A DNA stretch of 52,783 nucleotides, taken from the NCBI GenBank assembly GCA_947178575.1, contig CAMWYX010000011.1, positions 1 through 52,783 on the forward strand. Direction: 5' to 3'. The translations under genes and the position numbers were made by a program. Under the pieces are notes generated by a model that worked only from the letters and a program-made list of their open reading frames with translations, was not told where the DNA came from and ran no database searches. The stretch's first letter is position 1. Each line of letters opens with the position of its first letter. Shown here piece by piece: positions 42,913 through 50,791 of this stretch. The DNA is from an uncultured Ruminococcus sp. Lineage in GTDB: Bacteria; Bacillota; Clostridia; Oscillospirales; Ruminococcaceae.

Positions 42913-42959
42913 TTTGTATACAAAATGTTCACAAATCAGGGAAATTCATATGATATAAT
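42913..42959 (+). promoter_or_regulatory. Promoter region of the first GH9 gene, no consensus -35
   Basis: TATAAT at 42954-42959 with extended TGA. No -35 stands at a 16-18-bp spacing; TTCACA at 42928 is 20 bp away. Upstream are a perfect 12-bp palindrome TTTGTATACAAA (42913-42924) and two similar 11-mers, TGTATACAAAA (42915) and TGTTCACAAAT (42926), head to tail. This suggests an activator-dependent promoter. Confidence 0.5.
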
Positions 42960-43034
42960 ATAATTATAATTTTAATAACCGGCAGAATTGCGTCAGGATT
43001 CTGCTGAAAATTTTGCGGAAGGATTGATTATTCT

Positions 43035-44939
43035 ATGAAGTTTACTAAAAAAATTGCGGCGGCAGCAATGTCATCAGTAATTGCTGTATCTTCTGTTCCT
43101 GCGGCTGTAATGAATGCCTCGGCAGCTGACCATAATTATATGGAAGCTCTTGCCATGTCACTCTATTTCTTTGATTCCAATGCCTGCGGTTCTGGAATTA
43201 CCGGCGGTCCTCTTACGTGGCGTGGAGACTGTCATACATACGATGCGGAAGCATCTGTGGGCTCTCTCAGTGGTTCTCTTAAGTCAGTCGTTGACCCAGA
43301 CGGCGACGGAAAAATTGATGTTTCCGGTGGCTGGCATGATGCCGGAGACCATATAAAATTCAATCTTACAATAGGATTTGCACTTTCAAGCCTTGGTATG
43401 TCCGAATACTTCAACGAGGGTGTATACGAAAAAGCAAACGCCCGTGACCATCTTGAATACGAAATGCGCTGGGGTGCTGATTACCTCATGAAAACAACGT
43501 TCCTTGATGATTCCGGAAACGTTGCCGCTATTGCTCACGTTGTAGCAGACGGCGGAGCTGACCACGCAATCTGGACATCTCCGGAAGTTCAGACATATGA
43601 CCGTCCGGTTTACTGGCTTACTGCATCGTCTAATAACTCGGCTGTATGCGGTGAAATGGCAAGCGGACTTCTCGGTGCTGCGTATGTGTTCAAGGATTCC
43701 GACCCGTCGTATTCTGCCGAATGTATAAAATATGCAAAGGCACTTATTGATTTCGGTACAAAGCATACCGGAAACGAAACGGGCGGTATCGGCGGATTCT
43801 ATGGTACTGATTCCATGTATCAGGACGAGATGGCACTTGCTTCTGCATGGCTTTATATTCTCGGCGAGGGAAGCAAGCCGACACTTACTCCAAATTCCGG
43901 ACAGTATAACGGAATATATGACTATTATCTCTACAGCTGGGATAAGGTATGGCAGGGATATGCTGCTTTGATGTATAAGGCTACAGGCGACAGCGTTTTT
44001 GCTTCTGAACTCCAGTTTGAACTTAACAATCAGGGCGGACTTAGCGAGGGTACTTATAACGCCAACGGCTGGGGAGCATCACGCTATAACTGTGCAAAGC
44101 AGATGAATGCGTATCTTATTGCTGACGGAAATGCAGATTCCAGCTATGCCAAGGGTGCAAAATATCAGATGGATTATATTCTTGGCGATAACAGTTATAA
44201 TTACAGCTTCCTGCTCGGATTCGGCGACAAGTGGCCTACACATATACATCACCGTGCGGCAAATCCGGGAGAAAACGGACAGACATCGGCAGCAAATCCG
44301 GAAGCAAAATATACCAACTATGGTATGCTTGTGGGAGGACCGGACAGTGGCGGATATGAAGACCATGCAGACCGCTATCAGTATACCGAGGGCGCACTCG
44401 ATTACAACGGCTGTTTTGCTATTGCCTGTGCATTCGCTGCCAATATGTACGGCGGTGATTCATCGGAATTTGATTCCGTAAAGGCAAGTGCATCTGAAAT
44501 AAACGAGAATTTCAAATTTGCAGATGATTCCGCAAAGCCCGACCCCGTTCCGGAAACTACTACAGCTCCTCCGGAAACTACCGAATCAACCACAACAACT
44601 GAAACAACTACAGAAATAATCACAACAACCGAAACAACTGCTGTTACAGAAGCAGTCACCACTACTCAGGGACAGTCCGGAGAAACAACAACAGCACCGT
44701 CAGGCGGTACATCTGTTTATTACGGTGATGCAAACTGCGACGGTATAATATCGGTAGCCGATGCAACTCTTATTCTGCAGTACTGCGGAAATAAGGATAA
44801 ATATAGTATCACAGAGCAGGGCAAAATCAATGCCGATGTTGACGGAACAGCCGGTATTTCTGCGGTTGACGCTCTGATAATCCAGCAGGTAGATGCAGGT
44901 ATTTACAAGGCTGAAGAGCTTCCGCTTAATAATAATTAA
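43035..44939 (+). CDS. GH9 cellulase with C-terminal dockerin
   Basis: 634 aa secreted endoglucanase-type enzyme. Signal peptide (cleavage near A30-A31), GH9 (alpha/alpha)6 barrel (about 33-475), Thr-rich linker (about 500-552) and dockerin (about 556-625; GDANCDGIISVADATLILQY and NADVDGTAGISAVDALIIQQ). Catalytic residues: D102 and D105 in WHDAGDH and E452 in YTEGALDY; HHRAANP is the conserved substrate loop. There is no CBM3c and no N-terminal Ig domain, the simplest GH9 plan, so it is probably a non-processive endoglucanase. It would dock on a cellulosome scaffold. Confidence 0.95.
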   Translation: MKFTKKIAAAAMSSVIAVSSVPAAVMNASAADHNYMEALAMSLYFFDSNACGSGITGGPLTWRGDCHTYDAEASVGSLSGSLKSVVDPDGDGKIDVSGGWHDAGDHIKFNLTIGFALSSLGMSEYFNEGVYEKANARDHLEYEMRWGADYLMKTTFLDDSGNVAAIAHVVADGGADHAIWTSPEVQTYDRPVYWLTASSNNSAVCGEMASGLLGAAYVFKDSDPSYSAECIKYAKALIDFGTKHTGNETGGIGGFYGTDSMYQDEMALASAWLYILGEGSKPTLTPNSGQYNGIYDYYLYSWDKVWQGYAALMYKATGDSVFASELQFELNNQGGLSEGTYNANGWGASRYNCAKQMNAYLIADGNADSSYAKGAKYQMDYILGDNSYNYSFLLGFGDKWPTHIHHRAANPGENGQTSAANPEAKYTNYGMLVGGPDSGGYEDHADRYQYTEGALDYNGCFAIACAFAANMYGGDSSEFDSVKASASEINENFKFADDSAKPDPVPETTTAPPETTESTTTTETTTEIITTTETTAVTEAVTTTQGQSGETTTAPSGGTSVYYGDANCDGIISVADATLILQYCGNKDKYSITEQGKINADVDGTAGISAVDALIIQQVDAGIYKAEELPLNNN

Positions 44940-44942
44940 TCC

Positions 44943-44986
44943 GAATCATTATTAATCCTCTGTCTTTACGGACAGGGGATTGATTC
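44943..44986 (+). terminator. Hairpin after the first GH9 gene
   Basis: 11-bp stem AATCCTCTGTC/GACAGGGGATT (44954-44981), extended by GAATC/GATTC. No strict T run, so termination may be partial. Confidence 0.55.
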
Positions 44987-45121
44987 TGAAATATAAAATC
45001 ATTTTATTTATTAATATAAGTTTAAAATTAAATTTGCGGAATCTGATTTTTTCTTGTTAATCTGCATAAATCATGACAAATGTTTTCGTTTAATAGGTAG
45101 AATATAGGATTTTGACCTCGT

Positions 45122-45160
45122 TTTAATTAAATTGTAATTACTATGTAATCGATTTGTAAC
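45122..45160 (+). promoter_or_regulatory. Four 11-bp-spaced direct repeats upstream of the second GH9 gene
   Basis: TTTAAT (45122), TGTAAT (45133), TGTAAT (45144) and TGTAAC (45155) follow each other at exactly 11 bp and end 21 bp before the -10, that is, at the place of a -35. Such spacing is typical of OmpR/PhoB-class response-regulator sites. Confidence 0.6.
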
Positions 45161-45181
45161 CCAAAATATTAAGAAACTGTG

Positions 45182-45187
45182 TATAAT
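45182..45187 (+). promoter_or_regulatory. -10 element of the second GH9 gene
   Basis: TATAAT preceded by TGTG; no -35 hexamer at 16-18 bp (ACCCAA stands there). The leader is about 45 nt. Confidence 0.6.
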
Positions 45188-45236
45188 ATATGTACAACGT
45201 ATTATAGGCGTACTTATATGAAAGAAGTGTGATAAA

Positions 45237-47813
45237 ATGAAATTTAAAAAAATTAAATCCGCTGTTCTCAGCGGTATGATTGCAGCTGCATCTGTTGCAG
45301 GTTCATTTTCCGCTGTTACTCCCTCTCTCAATTCAGTAGCAGCCGGTTCAGATAACTATGCAAAACTGCTTCAGTATTCCCTCTATTTTTATGATGCGAA
45401 TATGTGCGGAGATAAGGCAGGTTCTACATCTGCTCTGACATGGCGTGGTGATTGCCATACTTCCGATGAAGTTACCGGCGGTTTCCATGATGCCGGCGAC
45501 CATGCAATGTTCGGACTTCCGCAGGGTTATACCGCTTCCGTTCTCGGCTGGGGATATTATGAGTTCAAAGATGCTTACAATGCAACCGGTCAGGCTGAAC
45601 ACCTTAAGGTCATTACAGATTATTTCTGCGATTTCTTCAAGAAATCCACAAAACTCAACGGCGACACCGTTTCAAGTTTCCTCTATCAGAAAGAGGACGG
45701 AGACGTTGACCACTCTTACTGGGGTCCTCCGGAAAATCAGAACAGTTCCAGAAAAATGTACTGGACTTCCAGCGGTGCAAGCGATATTGCCGCAGATTAT
45801 GCTGCCGCCCTTGCTCTCAACTACATAAACTTCGGCAATGCCGAGGATTTGAAATACGCCGAGGCACTTTACAAGTTCTCCACACAGTACAATCAGGTCG
45901 CAACCGACGGTCCTAACGGATTCTATACTTCGTCGAGCTGTGTTGACGAACAGGCTAACGCTGCCGGCTGGCTCTATATCGCAACAGGCAACGAATCATA
46001 TAAAAACGACTGCGCAAGCAAACAGACACAGTATCTCGGCTGGATTGACGGCTGGGATAACAGAGGTCTCGGCGCTGCCTGCGTATACGCCCACATCACC
46101 GGAAACTGGAACAAGGTAAACCAGTATATTCAGGAATCCACATCATCAAAGACTCAGAACGGCTATTATTTCCTCGATAAGTGGGGCAGTGCAAGAATTA
46201 ACGGTTCTATGCAGTTTACCGCACTTGTTGCCTCCAAGAACTCAAATGCCGATTTCCTTGACTGGACAAAAGGTCAGATGTCATATCTCACCGGAAACAA
46301 TCCGTCAAATACCTGCTTTATCGTAGGTTTTGCAGACAATTCCGCAAAGAATCCGCATCACAGAGCCGCTTCCGGATATAATTCATATGACGACTTCAAC
46401 GGCGAAGCACACCCGCAGTCTATCAGTCCGAACGGTCACAGCCTTATCGGTGCACTCGTAGGCGGTCCGACCGATTCAAACGGTTCTTACGTTGACGATA
46501 TGAACGATTATGTATGCAATGAGGTTGCTCTCGACTATAATGCAGGTTTCGTAGGTGCGGCAGCCGGTCTTTATGAGTTCACAAATTCCGGTTCTACAGT
46601 ATCAAGCATTACAGGCGTTGACAAAATTTACAACGGCACGGTTTCTGGAAATCCCGTTGTAACAACTCCGCCGGTAACAACTCCGAGCCAGCCTTCCTCA
46701 AACGGCAAGTATAAGGTTGACTACAAAAAGAAGATTGTTTACAGTCAGCTTCCCGAAGATGACAAGATGATTTCATTCAACTGGAGCGATTTTAATGTAA
46801 ATTTCAACGAAAAAGTAGAAAAGGTTGTTGTAAATATTTCTGCAAACGGAAACATAGGCAAATGGCAGGGTGCTTTCGGTTCGACAACTTCCGTTTCGCC
46901 CGATTACTGGACACAGTCCGCAGAAATGGAACAGACATTCAGCGGAAACAGTGCTTCTATTACATGGGAAGTTCCGTCCTCGACTGCAAGCACGCTCAAA
47001 ACTCTTGACGGCGAACTTAAATTCGGCGTATGGTGGATTGACTGCGGAGAATTTACAATTGATTCTATCGAGGTAATCACAGATGCCGCATCATCTGCAC
47101 CGGTAACGCCTCCTGTTACAAATCCCCCTGTGACTAATCCACCGGTAACAAATCCTCCGTCCACAACAACTAATAAGCCCTCATCAGGAAATGATGTTGT
47201 TCTTACTCCCTCTGATATGACGGTAGGCACAGAAAAGGGCGATGACGGCGAAATGAATAATTATGCTGAATTCAGTCCGCAGGGTGCAAAATCAGCTACA
47301 CTTTACTATAAAGTAAATTCAAGCGATAACAATACATCGGGTGCATTCGGTACATGGACAGGTAAATGGGAGCAGACAGATTTTGAAAATATTTCTGTTC
47401 CGTCCGATAAGGTCGTTGCTGTTGACTATACTATTCCGTCAAATGTAGGTGCAACTGTAAAGGCAATGGTTTTCTGGCCTCACGGAAATGATGTAACTAT
47501 TGAAAAAGTAGTTCTTCACATGGGAGATTCAAGCACACCTGTTGTGACAGCTCCTCCTGCAACTACACCGTCACAGAGCGGAAATACAGGTGCGACTCTG
47601 TACGGAGATACCAACTGCGACGGCGAAGTTACTGTTGCAGATGCTACACTTCTTCTCCAGTATCTCGGAAACAAAGACAAATATTCAGTTTCCGCAAAAG
47701 GTCAGGCAAATGCCGATGTTGACGGCACGGCTGGTCTTTCAGCTATGGACGCTCTTGTAATCCAGCAGGTTGATGCAGGTATTTACAGACAGAATCAGCT
47801 GCCGCTGAAATAA
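45237..47813 (+). CDS. GH9 cellulase with two unassigned beta modules and dockerin
   Basis: 858 aa secreted enzyme. Signal peptide (about 1-35), GH9 barrel (about 38-465), Pro/Thr linker, module A (about 487-615), an APVTPPVTNPP-type repeated linker (about 617-648), module B (about 650-765), a second linker and a dockerin (about 785-855; GDTNCDGEVTVADATLLLQY, NADVDGTAGLSAMDALVIQQ). Catalytic residues: D85 and D88 in FHDAGDH and E429 in CNEVALDYN. Modules A and B share a GAFG/W pattern (GKWQGAFGS; SGAFGTWTGKW) and look like carbohydrate-binding modules, but I cannot assign a CBM family. Confidence 0.92.
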   Translation: MKFKKIKSAVLSGMIAAASVAGSFSAVTPSLNSVAAGSDNYAKLLQYSLYFYDANMCGDKAGSTSALTWRGDCHTSDEVTGGFHDAGDHAMFGLPQGYTASVLGWGYYEFKDAYNATGQAEHLKVITDYFCDFFKKSTKLNGDTVSSFLYQKEDGDVDHSYWGPPENQNSSRKMYWTSSGASDIAADYAAALALNYINFGNAEDLKYAEALYKFSTQYNQVATDGPNGFYTSSSCVDEQANAAGWLYIATGNESYKNDCASKQTQYLGWIDGWDNRGLGAACVYAHITGNWNKVNQYIQESTSSKTQNGYYFLDKWGSARINGSMQFTALVASKNSNADFLDWTKGQMSYLTGNNPSNTCFIVGFADNSAKNPHHRAASGYNSYDDFNGEAHPQSISPNGHSLIGALVGGPTDSNGSYVDDMNDYVCNEVALDYNAGFVGAAAGLYEFTNSGSTVSSITGVDKIYNGTVSGNPVVTTPPVTTPSQPSSNGKYKVDYKKKIVYSQLPEDDKMISFNWSDFNVNFNEKVEKVVVNISANGNIGKWQGAFGSTTSVSPDYWTQSAEMEQTFSGNSASITWEVPSSTASTLKTLDGELKFGVWWIDCGEFTIDSIEVITDAASSAPVTPPVTNPPVTNPPVTNPPSTTTNKPSSGNDVVLTPSDMTVGTEKGDDGEMNNYAEFSPQGAKSATLYYKVNSSDNNTSGAFGTWTGKWEQTDFENISVPSDKVVAVDYTIPSNVGATVKAMVFWPHGNDVTIEKVVLHMGDSSTPVVTAPPATTPSQSGNTGATLYGDTNCDGEVTVADATLLLQYLGNKDKYSVSAKGQANADVDGTAGLSAMDALVIQQVDAGIYRQNQLPLK

Positions 47814-47827
47814 TTTAAAATAATCAG

Positions 47828-47868
47828 TCTCCGTATTCTGTACGTAAACAGTATACGGAGATTTTTTT
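47828..47868 (+). terminator. Terminator of the second GH9 gene
   Basis: Stem TCTCCGTAT...ATACGGAGA with T7 after it, directly before the next promoter. Confidence 0.88.
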
Positions 47869-47869
47869 C

Positions 47870-47898
47870 TTGACAAAATCAATCCGATTGTGTATAAT
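47870..47898 (+). promoter_or_regulatory. Promoter of the alarmone synthetase gene
   Basis: TTGACA at 47870-47875, a 17-bp spacer and TATAAT at 47893-47898. The -35 begins at the end of the preceding terminator T run. Confidence 0.85.
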
Positions 47899-47935
47899 TA
47901 GTAAGGAAAAATTTAAATTTCAGGAGTTGAGAAAT

Positions 47936-48640
47936 TTGCCGTTTAATTCGATTTACCAGCTTAACGCCTTGCAGCGTGAACATATCAAGAGCCGTCTTCT
48001 TGCCGATGATGCCAATTGTCTGGAAAATGAAAAAAAGCTCCCCATTGAAAATCTTATGATGTACTACCGCTGTGCTATTATGGAGATTGAAACCAAATTC
48101 TGCGTGCTTAATGAACAGCTTTCACTCTTAGATGAACGTAATCCCATTGAGAATATAAGAACACGTCTCAAGTCGTGGGACAGCGTTATCAAAAAAATGC
48201 GTGACAAGAATCTTCCGCTGACGCTGAGTTCGCTGGAGGAAAATATCCATGATATTGCCGGAGTCCGTGTTATATGCTCGTTTCAGGAAGATATTTACCG
48301 TCTCGCCGACAGTTTTTTAAGACAGGACGACATTAAACTCATACGCCGGAAAGATTATATCCGTAATCCTAAACCGAACGGTTACAGAAGTCTGCATCTG
48401 ATTGTGGAAGTTCCGATATTCCTGAAAGATGAAACAAGATTCATGAAAGCAGAAGTGCAGTTCAGGACGATTGCAATGGATTTCTGGGCAAGTCTGGAAC
48501 ATAAATTACGCTACAAGAAAGATATTCCCGAAGATGCGGCGGAACTTCTTGCCGAGGAACTTCAGGCGTGTTCAGAAATAAGTGCAGACCTCGACAGACG
48601 TATGCAGCAAATCAAAAACAAGATGAGCATAGAGTTTTAA
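47936..48640 (+). CDS. Small alarmone synthetase ((p)ppGpp synthetase, RelQ/YjbM type)
   Basis: 234 aa, synthetase domain only, without HD hydrolase or TGS. Makes (p)ppGpp from ATP and GDP/GTP in the stringent response. Motifs: SLEENIHDIAGVRVICSF, RKDYIRNPKPNGYRSLHLIV and the Glu of AEVQFRT, followed by MDFWASLEHKLRYKK. I chose the TTG at 47936 (AGGAG 9 bases upstream). The open frame reaches back to 47870, but that falls on the promoter itself. Monocistronic. Basal alarmone level or stress induction cannot be read from sequence. Confidence 0.9.
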   Translation: MPFNSIYQLNALQREHIKSRLLADDANCLENEKKLPIENLMMYYRCAIMEIETKFCVLNEQLSLLDERNPIENIRTRLKSWDSVIKKMRDKNLPLTLSSLEENIHDIAGVRVICSFQEDIYRLADSFLRQDDIKLIRRKDYIRNPKPNGYRSLHLIVEVPIFLKDETRFMKAEVQFRTIAMDFWASLEHKLRYKKDIPEDAAELLAEELQACSEISADLDRRMQQIKNKMSIEF

Positions 48641-48650
48641 AAACACAAAA

Positions 48651-48680
48651 AAACCTTTGGGAGCTTAATCCCAAAGGTTT
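48651..48680. terminator. Bidirectional terminator between convergent genes
   Basis: 12-bp stem AAACCTTTGGGA/TCCCAAAGGTTT. Followed by a T7 run on the minus strand and a short T run on the plus strand. Confidence 0.85.
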
Positions 48681-48691
48681 TAAATGTTATA

Positions 48692-50020
48692 TTATTCGGA
48701 TTTTGTTTCTTCTTCCGTTACCGGTTCGGTGGTTTCTTCTTCTGTTGTCTGTTCCGATTCTGATTCCGATGTTCCGGATTCGTCGGATTTATCCGATTTA
48801 TCTTCTTCCGGTATTTCCTCGGTTGGTTCTTCTTCGGGAGTTTCTTCCGGTTTTTCCTCGATTATATCTTCAACAGTGCTGACGTATGTATATTTATCAA
48901 TCACTTTTGTTACACAGTCGCTGAACAGGGAATCAAGGTCTTTATAGCCATTTACATAATAATAGCCCGTACTCTTACCGATGAATCCGTCGTATTCGTA
49001 TTCAAATCTGCATTCTGTGATGGGTCTGACATAATCGGAGAGACTGACGGAGCAAGTTCCGTCCTCCATAATCATAATATCATAGAAACCTGTATAATAG
49101 TAATAGCTTACATCGCCGACGGTTACATCATGACTGTTTTTGCCGATATACATATCGTTTTTATATACGAGATACAGATAGTTATGTGTATTTCCGCCGT
49201 TTGAGTCTTTCGGGGTAAGGAAGTAATAACCGATAAGCTGAGAGTTCCGGAGCTTGCATTCTTCCTCCCATGTGGAAGCAATTCTTGCATTGAGTACGTC
49301 CTGAGCCTGTGAATCCATTTTTGCAAGTGCGTCTTCCGGAATATCCTCCAGCTTTGATACATAGGAAGCAACATTTTCAACAGTATATGTCTTTGATGAT
49401 GCTGTCGGAACTTTTCCGAATCCGAGGCAGTATTGTTCAAGATTACTATCGCCGTATGTTTCAACGGAAAGCGTTATAGTATCGCCGACACTGAGCCCGC
49501 CTGCCCTGTCAAATACATATTTGAGACTCATATTTGTCGGAGTATTTTTTACAGAAGCATATGCATTGGGGGCGATACCCTCAAATACTACATCGATACC
49601 CTCAAACGGGTCAAACTCCTCCAGTTCGTCCAGTCCTGTGACCGTGTATGTCTGTGGTTCGCCGACAAGACGGAAATCATAATCGGCAATCATACTCTCA
49701 TTGATTTCGGCTGTAACTGTTACGGTATCGCCGTTTTTAAGTCCCTCGTCAGGTTCGATTTTATATTTTACAGCGGATTCAAGAACGCTTCGGTTCGGAA
49801 CAGATTTTGGCTTACTGCTTTTTGGAGCAGATGCAAACATATCCGACATCCATTGATAATCAGAAGGAAGACTTGCAGTTCCGTAGCCGTCATAGCCGTA
49901 AAACTTCAGAGCCAGACCGGAAGTTACATCAACATCTGTTTTTTTATTACCGCAGCCTGTAAGACAGAACATAGTTCCCACTGCAAGAGATGCACAGAGA
50001 ACAGCACTTATTTTTTTCAT
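48692..50020 (-). CDS. Lipoprotein with two Ig-like repeats and acidic tail
   Basis: 442 aa. Signal with lipobox CLTGC (Cys about 23). Two beta-rich repeats follow, both with the 'GLxxGDTxTxxxE' strand pair (about 92-110 EGLKNGDTVTVTAEI; about 175-190 GGLSVGDTITLSVE). Then comes a mixed domain (about 240-385) and a Glu/Thr/Ser/Pro-rich C-terminal tail (about 390-442). The function is not known; the repeats point to surface adhesion or assembly. Promoter: TATAAT at 50054-50049 with TTCACA 20 bp upstream, no consensus -35. Confidence 0.75.
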   Translation of the reverse strand: MKKISAVLCASLAVGTMFCLTGCGNKKTDVDVTSGLALKFYGYDGYGTASLPSDYQWMSDMFASAPKSSKPKSVPNRSVLESAVKYKIEPDEGLKNGDTVTVTAEINESMIADYDFRLVGEPQTYTVTGLDELEEFDPFEGIDVVFEGIAPNAYASVKNTPTNMSLKYVFDRAGGLSVGDTITLSVETYGDSNLEQYCLGFGKVPTASSKTYTVENVASYVSKLEDIPEDALAKMDSQAQDVLNARIASTWEEECKLRNSQLIGYYFLTPKDSNGGNTHNYLYLVYKNDMYIGKNSHDVTVGDVSYYYYTGFYDIMIMEDGTCSVSLSDYVRPITECRFEYEYDGFIGKSTGYYYVNGYKDLDSLFSDCVTKVIDKYTYVSTVEDIIEEKPEETPEEEPTEEIPEEDKSDKSDESGTSESESEQTTEEETTEPVTEEETKSE

Positions 50021-50191
50021 TAATAAACCAACTCCTTTTTACAGAACAATTATATCACATAATCATCACACAAATGTGAATTTTTTATTAACTATTGGAT
50101 TTTTCAAAGAAAAAAATTTGCACTATTTTCGGCATAATATGGCATAAATACACATTTTTCAGCATACATTCAGTTTGAAAACAAGTTTTCA

Positions 50192-50596
50192 TCATTCTGA
50201 AACTATCTGTATATTTAGGGAATAGACAGGTTGTTTTGTTTGTGCGTAGACGCTTGCGGTTTTGAACAGTTTTGCACCTGTGAAGTCACGCAGTTTTGCT
50301 CTTTCATCAAGACCTTTTGCAACAGGCTCATAACCGAATTTTTCAAGAATATATTTTACCATTCTGCCTACAATTTGGCGATTTGTGAAATTGGTCATAG
50401 GAAAGGCAGGGGCATTTCCGAATTTGTTCTCAATTTCCTTAACAATTCCACTGATTGCAGGCAAGCCAAGGTTTGATATTACAATCATATTGTTAATATT
50501 TTTAGGGTTGCACAGAAAATTGAAAACAGCCTCTGCATCTGTGTTGTTTTTCAATTTTGCAGAATTTTTTTCACAGAAATCCTTATAAGACATCAT
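50192..50596 (-). CDS. Small protein of unknown function
   Basis: 134 aa, no signal peptide or membrane segment, so cytoplasmic. It is helical in the first half (DAEAVFNFLCNPKNINNMIVISNLG), then TNRQIVGRMVKYILEKFGYEP, ending with short strands (ASVYAQTKQPVYSLNIQIV). I recognise no family. AAGGAGAG before the ATG and a consensus-like promoter support a real gene. A 6-bp inverted repeat in its leader may be an operator. Its codon use looks more A/T-rich than the cellulases, which could mean recent acquisition. Confidence 0.65.
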   Translation of the reverse strand: MMSYKDFCEKNSAKLKNNTDAEAVFNFLCNPKNINNMIVISNLGLPAISGIVKEIENKFGNAPAFPMTNFTNRQIVGRMVKYILEKFGYEPVAKGLDERAKLRDFTGAKLFKTASVYAQTKQPVYSLNIQIVSE

Positions 50597-50616
50597 TTTA
50601 ATCTCTCCTTTTTGTT

Positions 50617-50635
50617 ACGTATCATTATAATACGT
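50617..50635. repeat. Inverted repeat in the leader of the small unknown gene
   Basis: ACGTAT-CATTATA-ATACGT, 6-bp arms, 7-bp spacer, 18 bp downstream of the -10 and 21 bp before the gene. It is in position to act as an operator. Confidence 0.55.
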
Positions 50636-50652
50636 TTTATATTTTCACTTAT

Positions 50653-50681
50653 ATTATATCATGGTTAATCGTGCTGGTCAA
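50653..50681 (-). promoter_or_regulatory. Promoter of the small unknown gene
   Basis: Minus strand TTGACC (50681-50676), a 17-bp spacer and TATAAT (50658-50653) with extended TGA. Confidence 0.8.
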
Positions 50682-50746
50682 TAGCTTTTTTTGAAATTTT
50701 TAGTAAATTTTTTATAAACTTTTATATTCTGCACTTGTTATAATAT

Positions 50747-50782
50747 AAAAAACCTCCGGAATCTGAGTTCCGGAGGTTTTTT
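50747..50782. terminator. Terminator of the xylanase gene
   Basis: 15-bp stem with core AACCTCCGGAA/TTCCGGAGGTT, flanked by A6 and T6, so it works in either direction. It stands 9 bases after the stop codon. Confidence 0.92.
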
Positions 50783-50791
50783 ATATGTGGA

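Noticed and set aside
47870..47935. N-terminal extension of the alarmone synthetase
   Set aside because: The extra 22 codons overlap the promoter -35 and -10, so they cannot be in the mRNA; the TTG at 47936 has the ribosome site.
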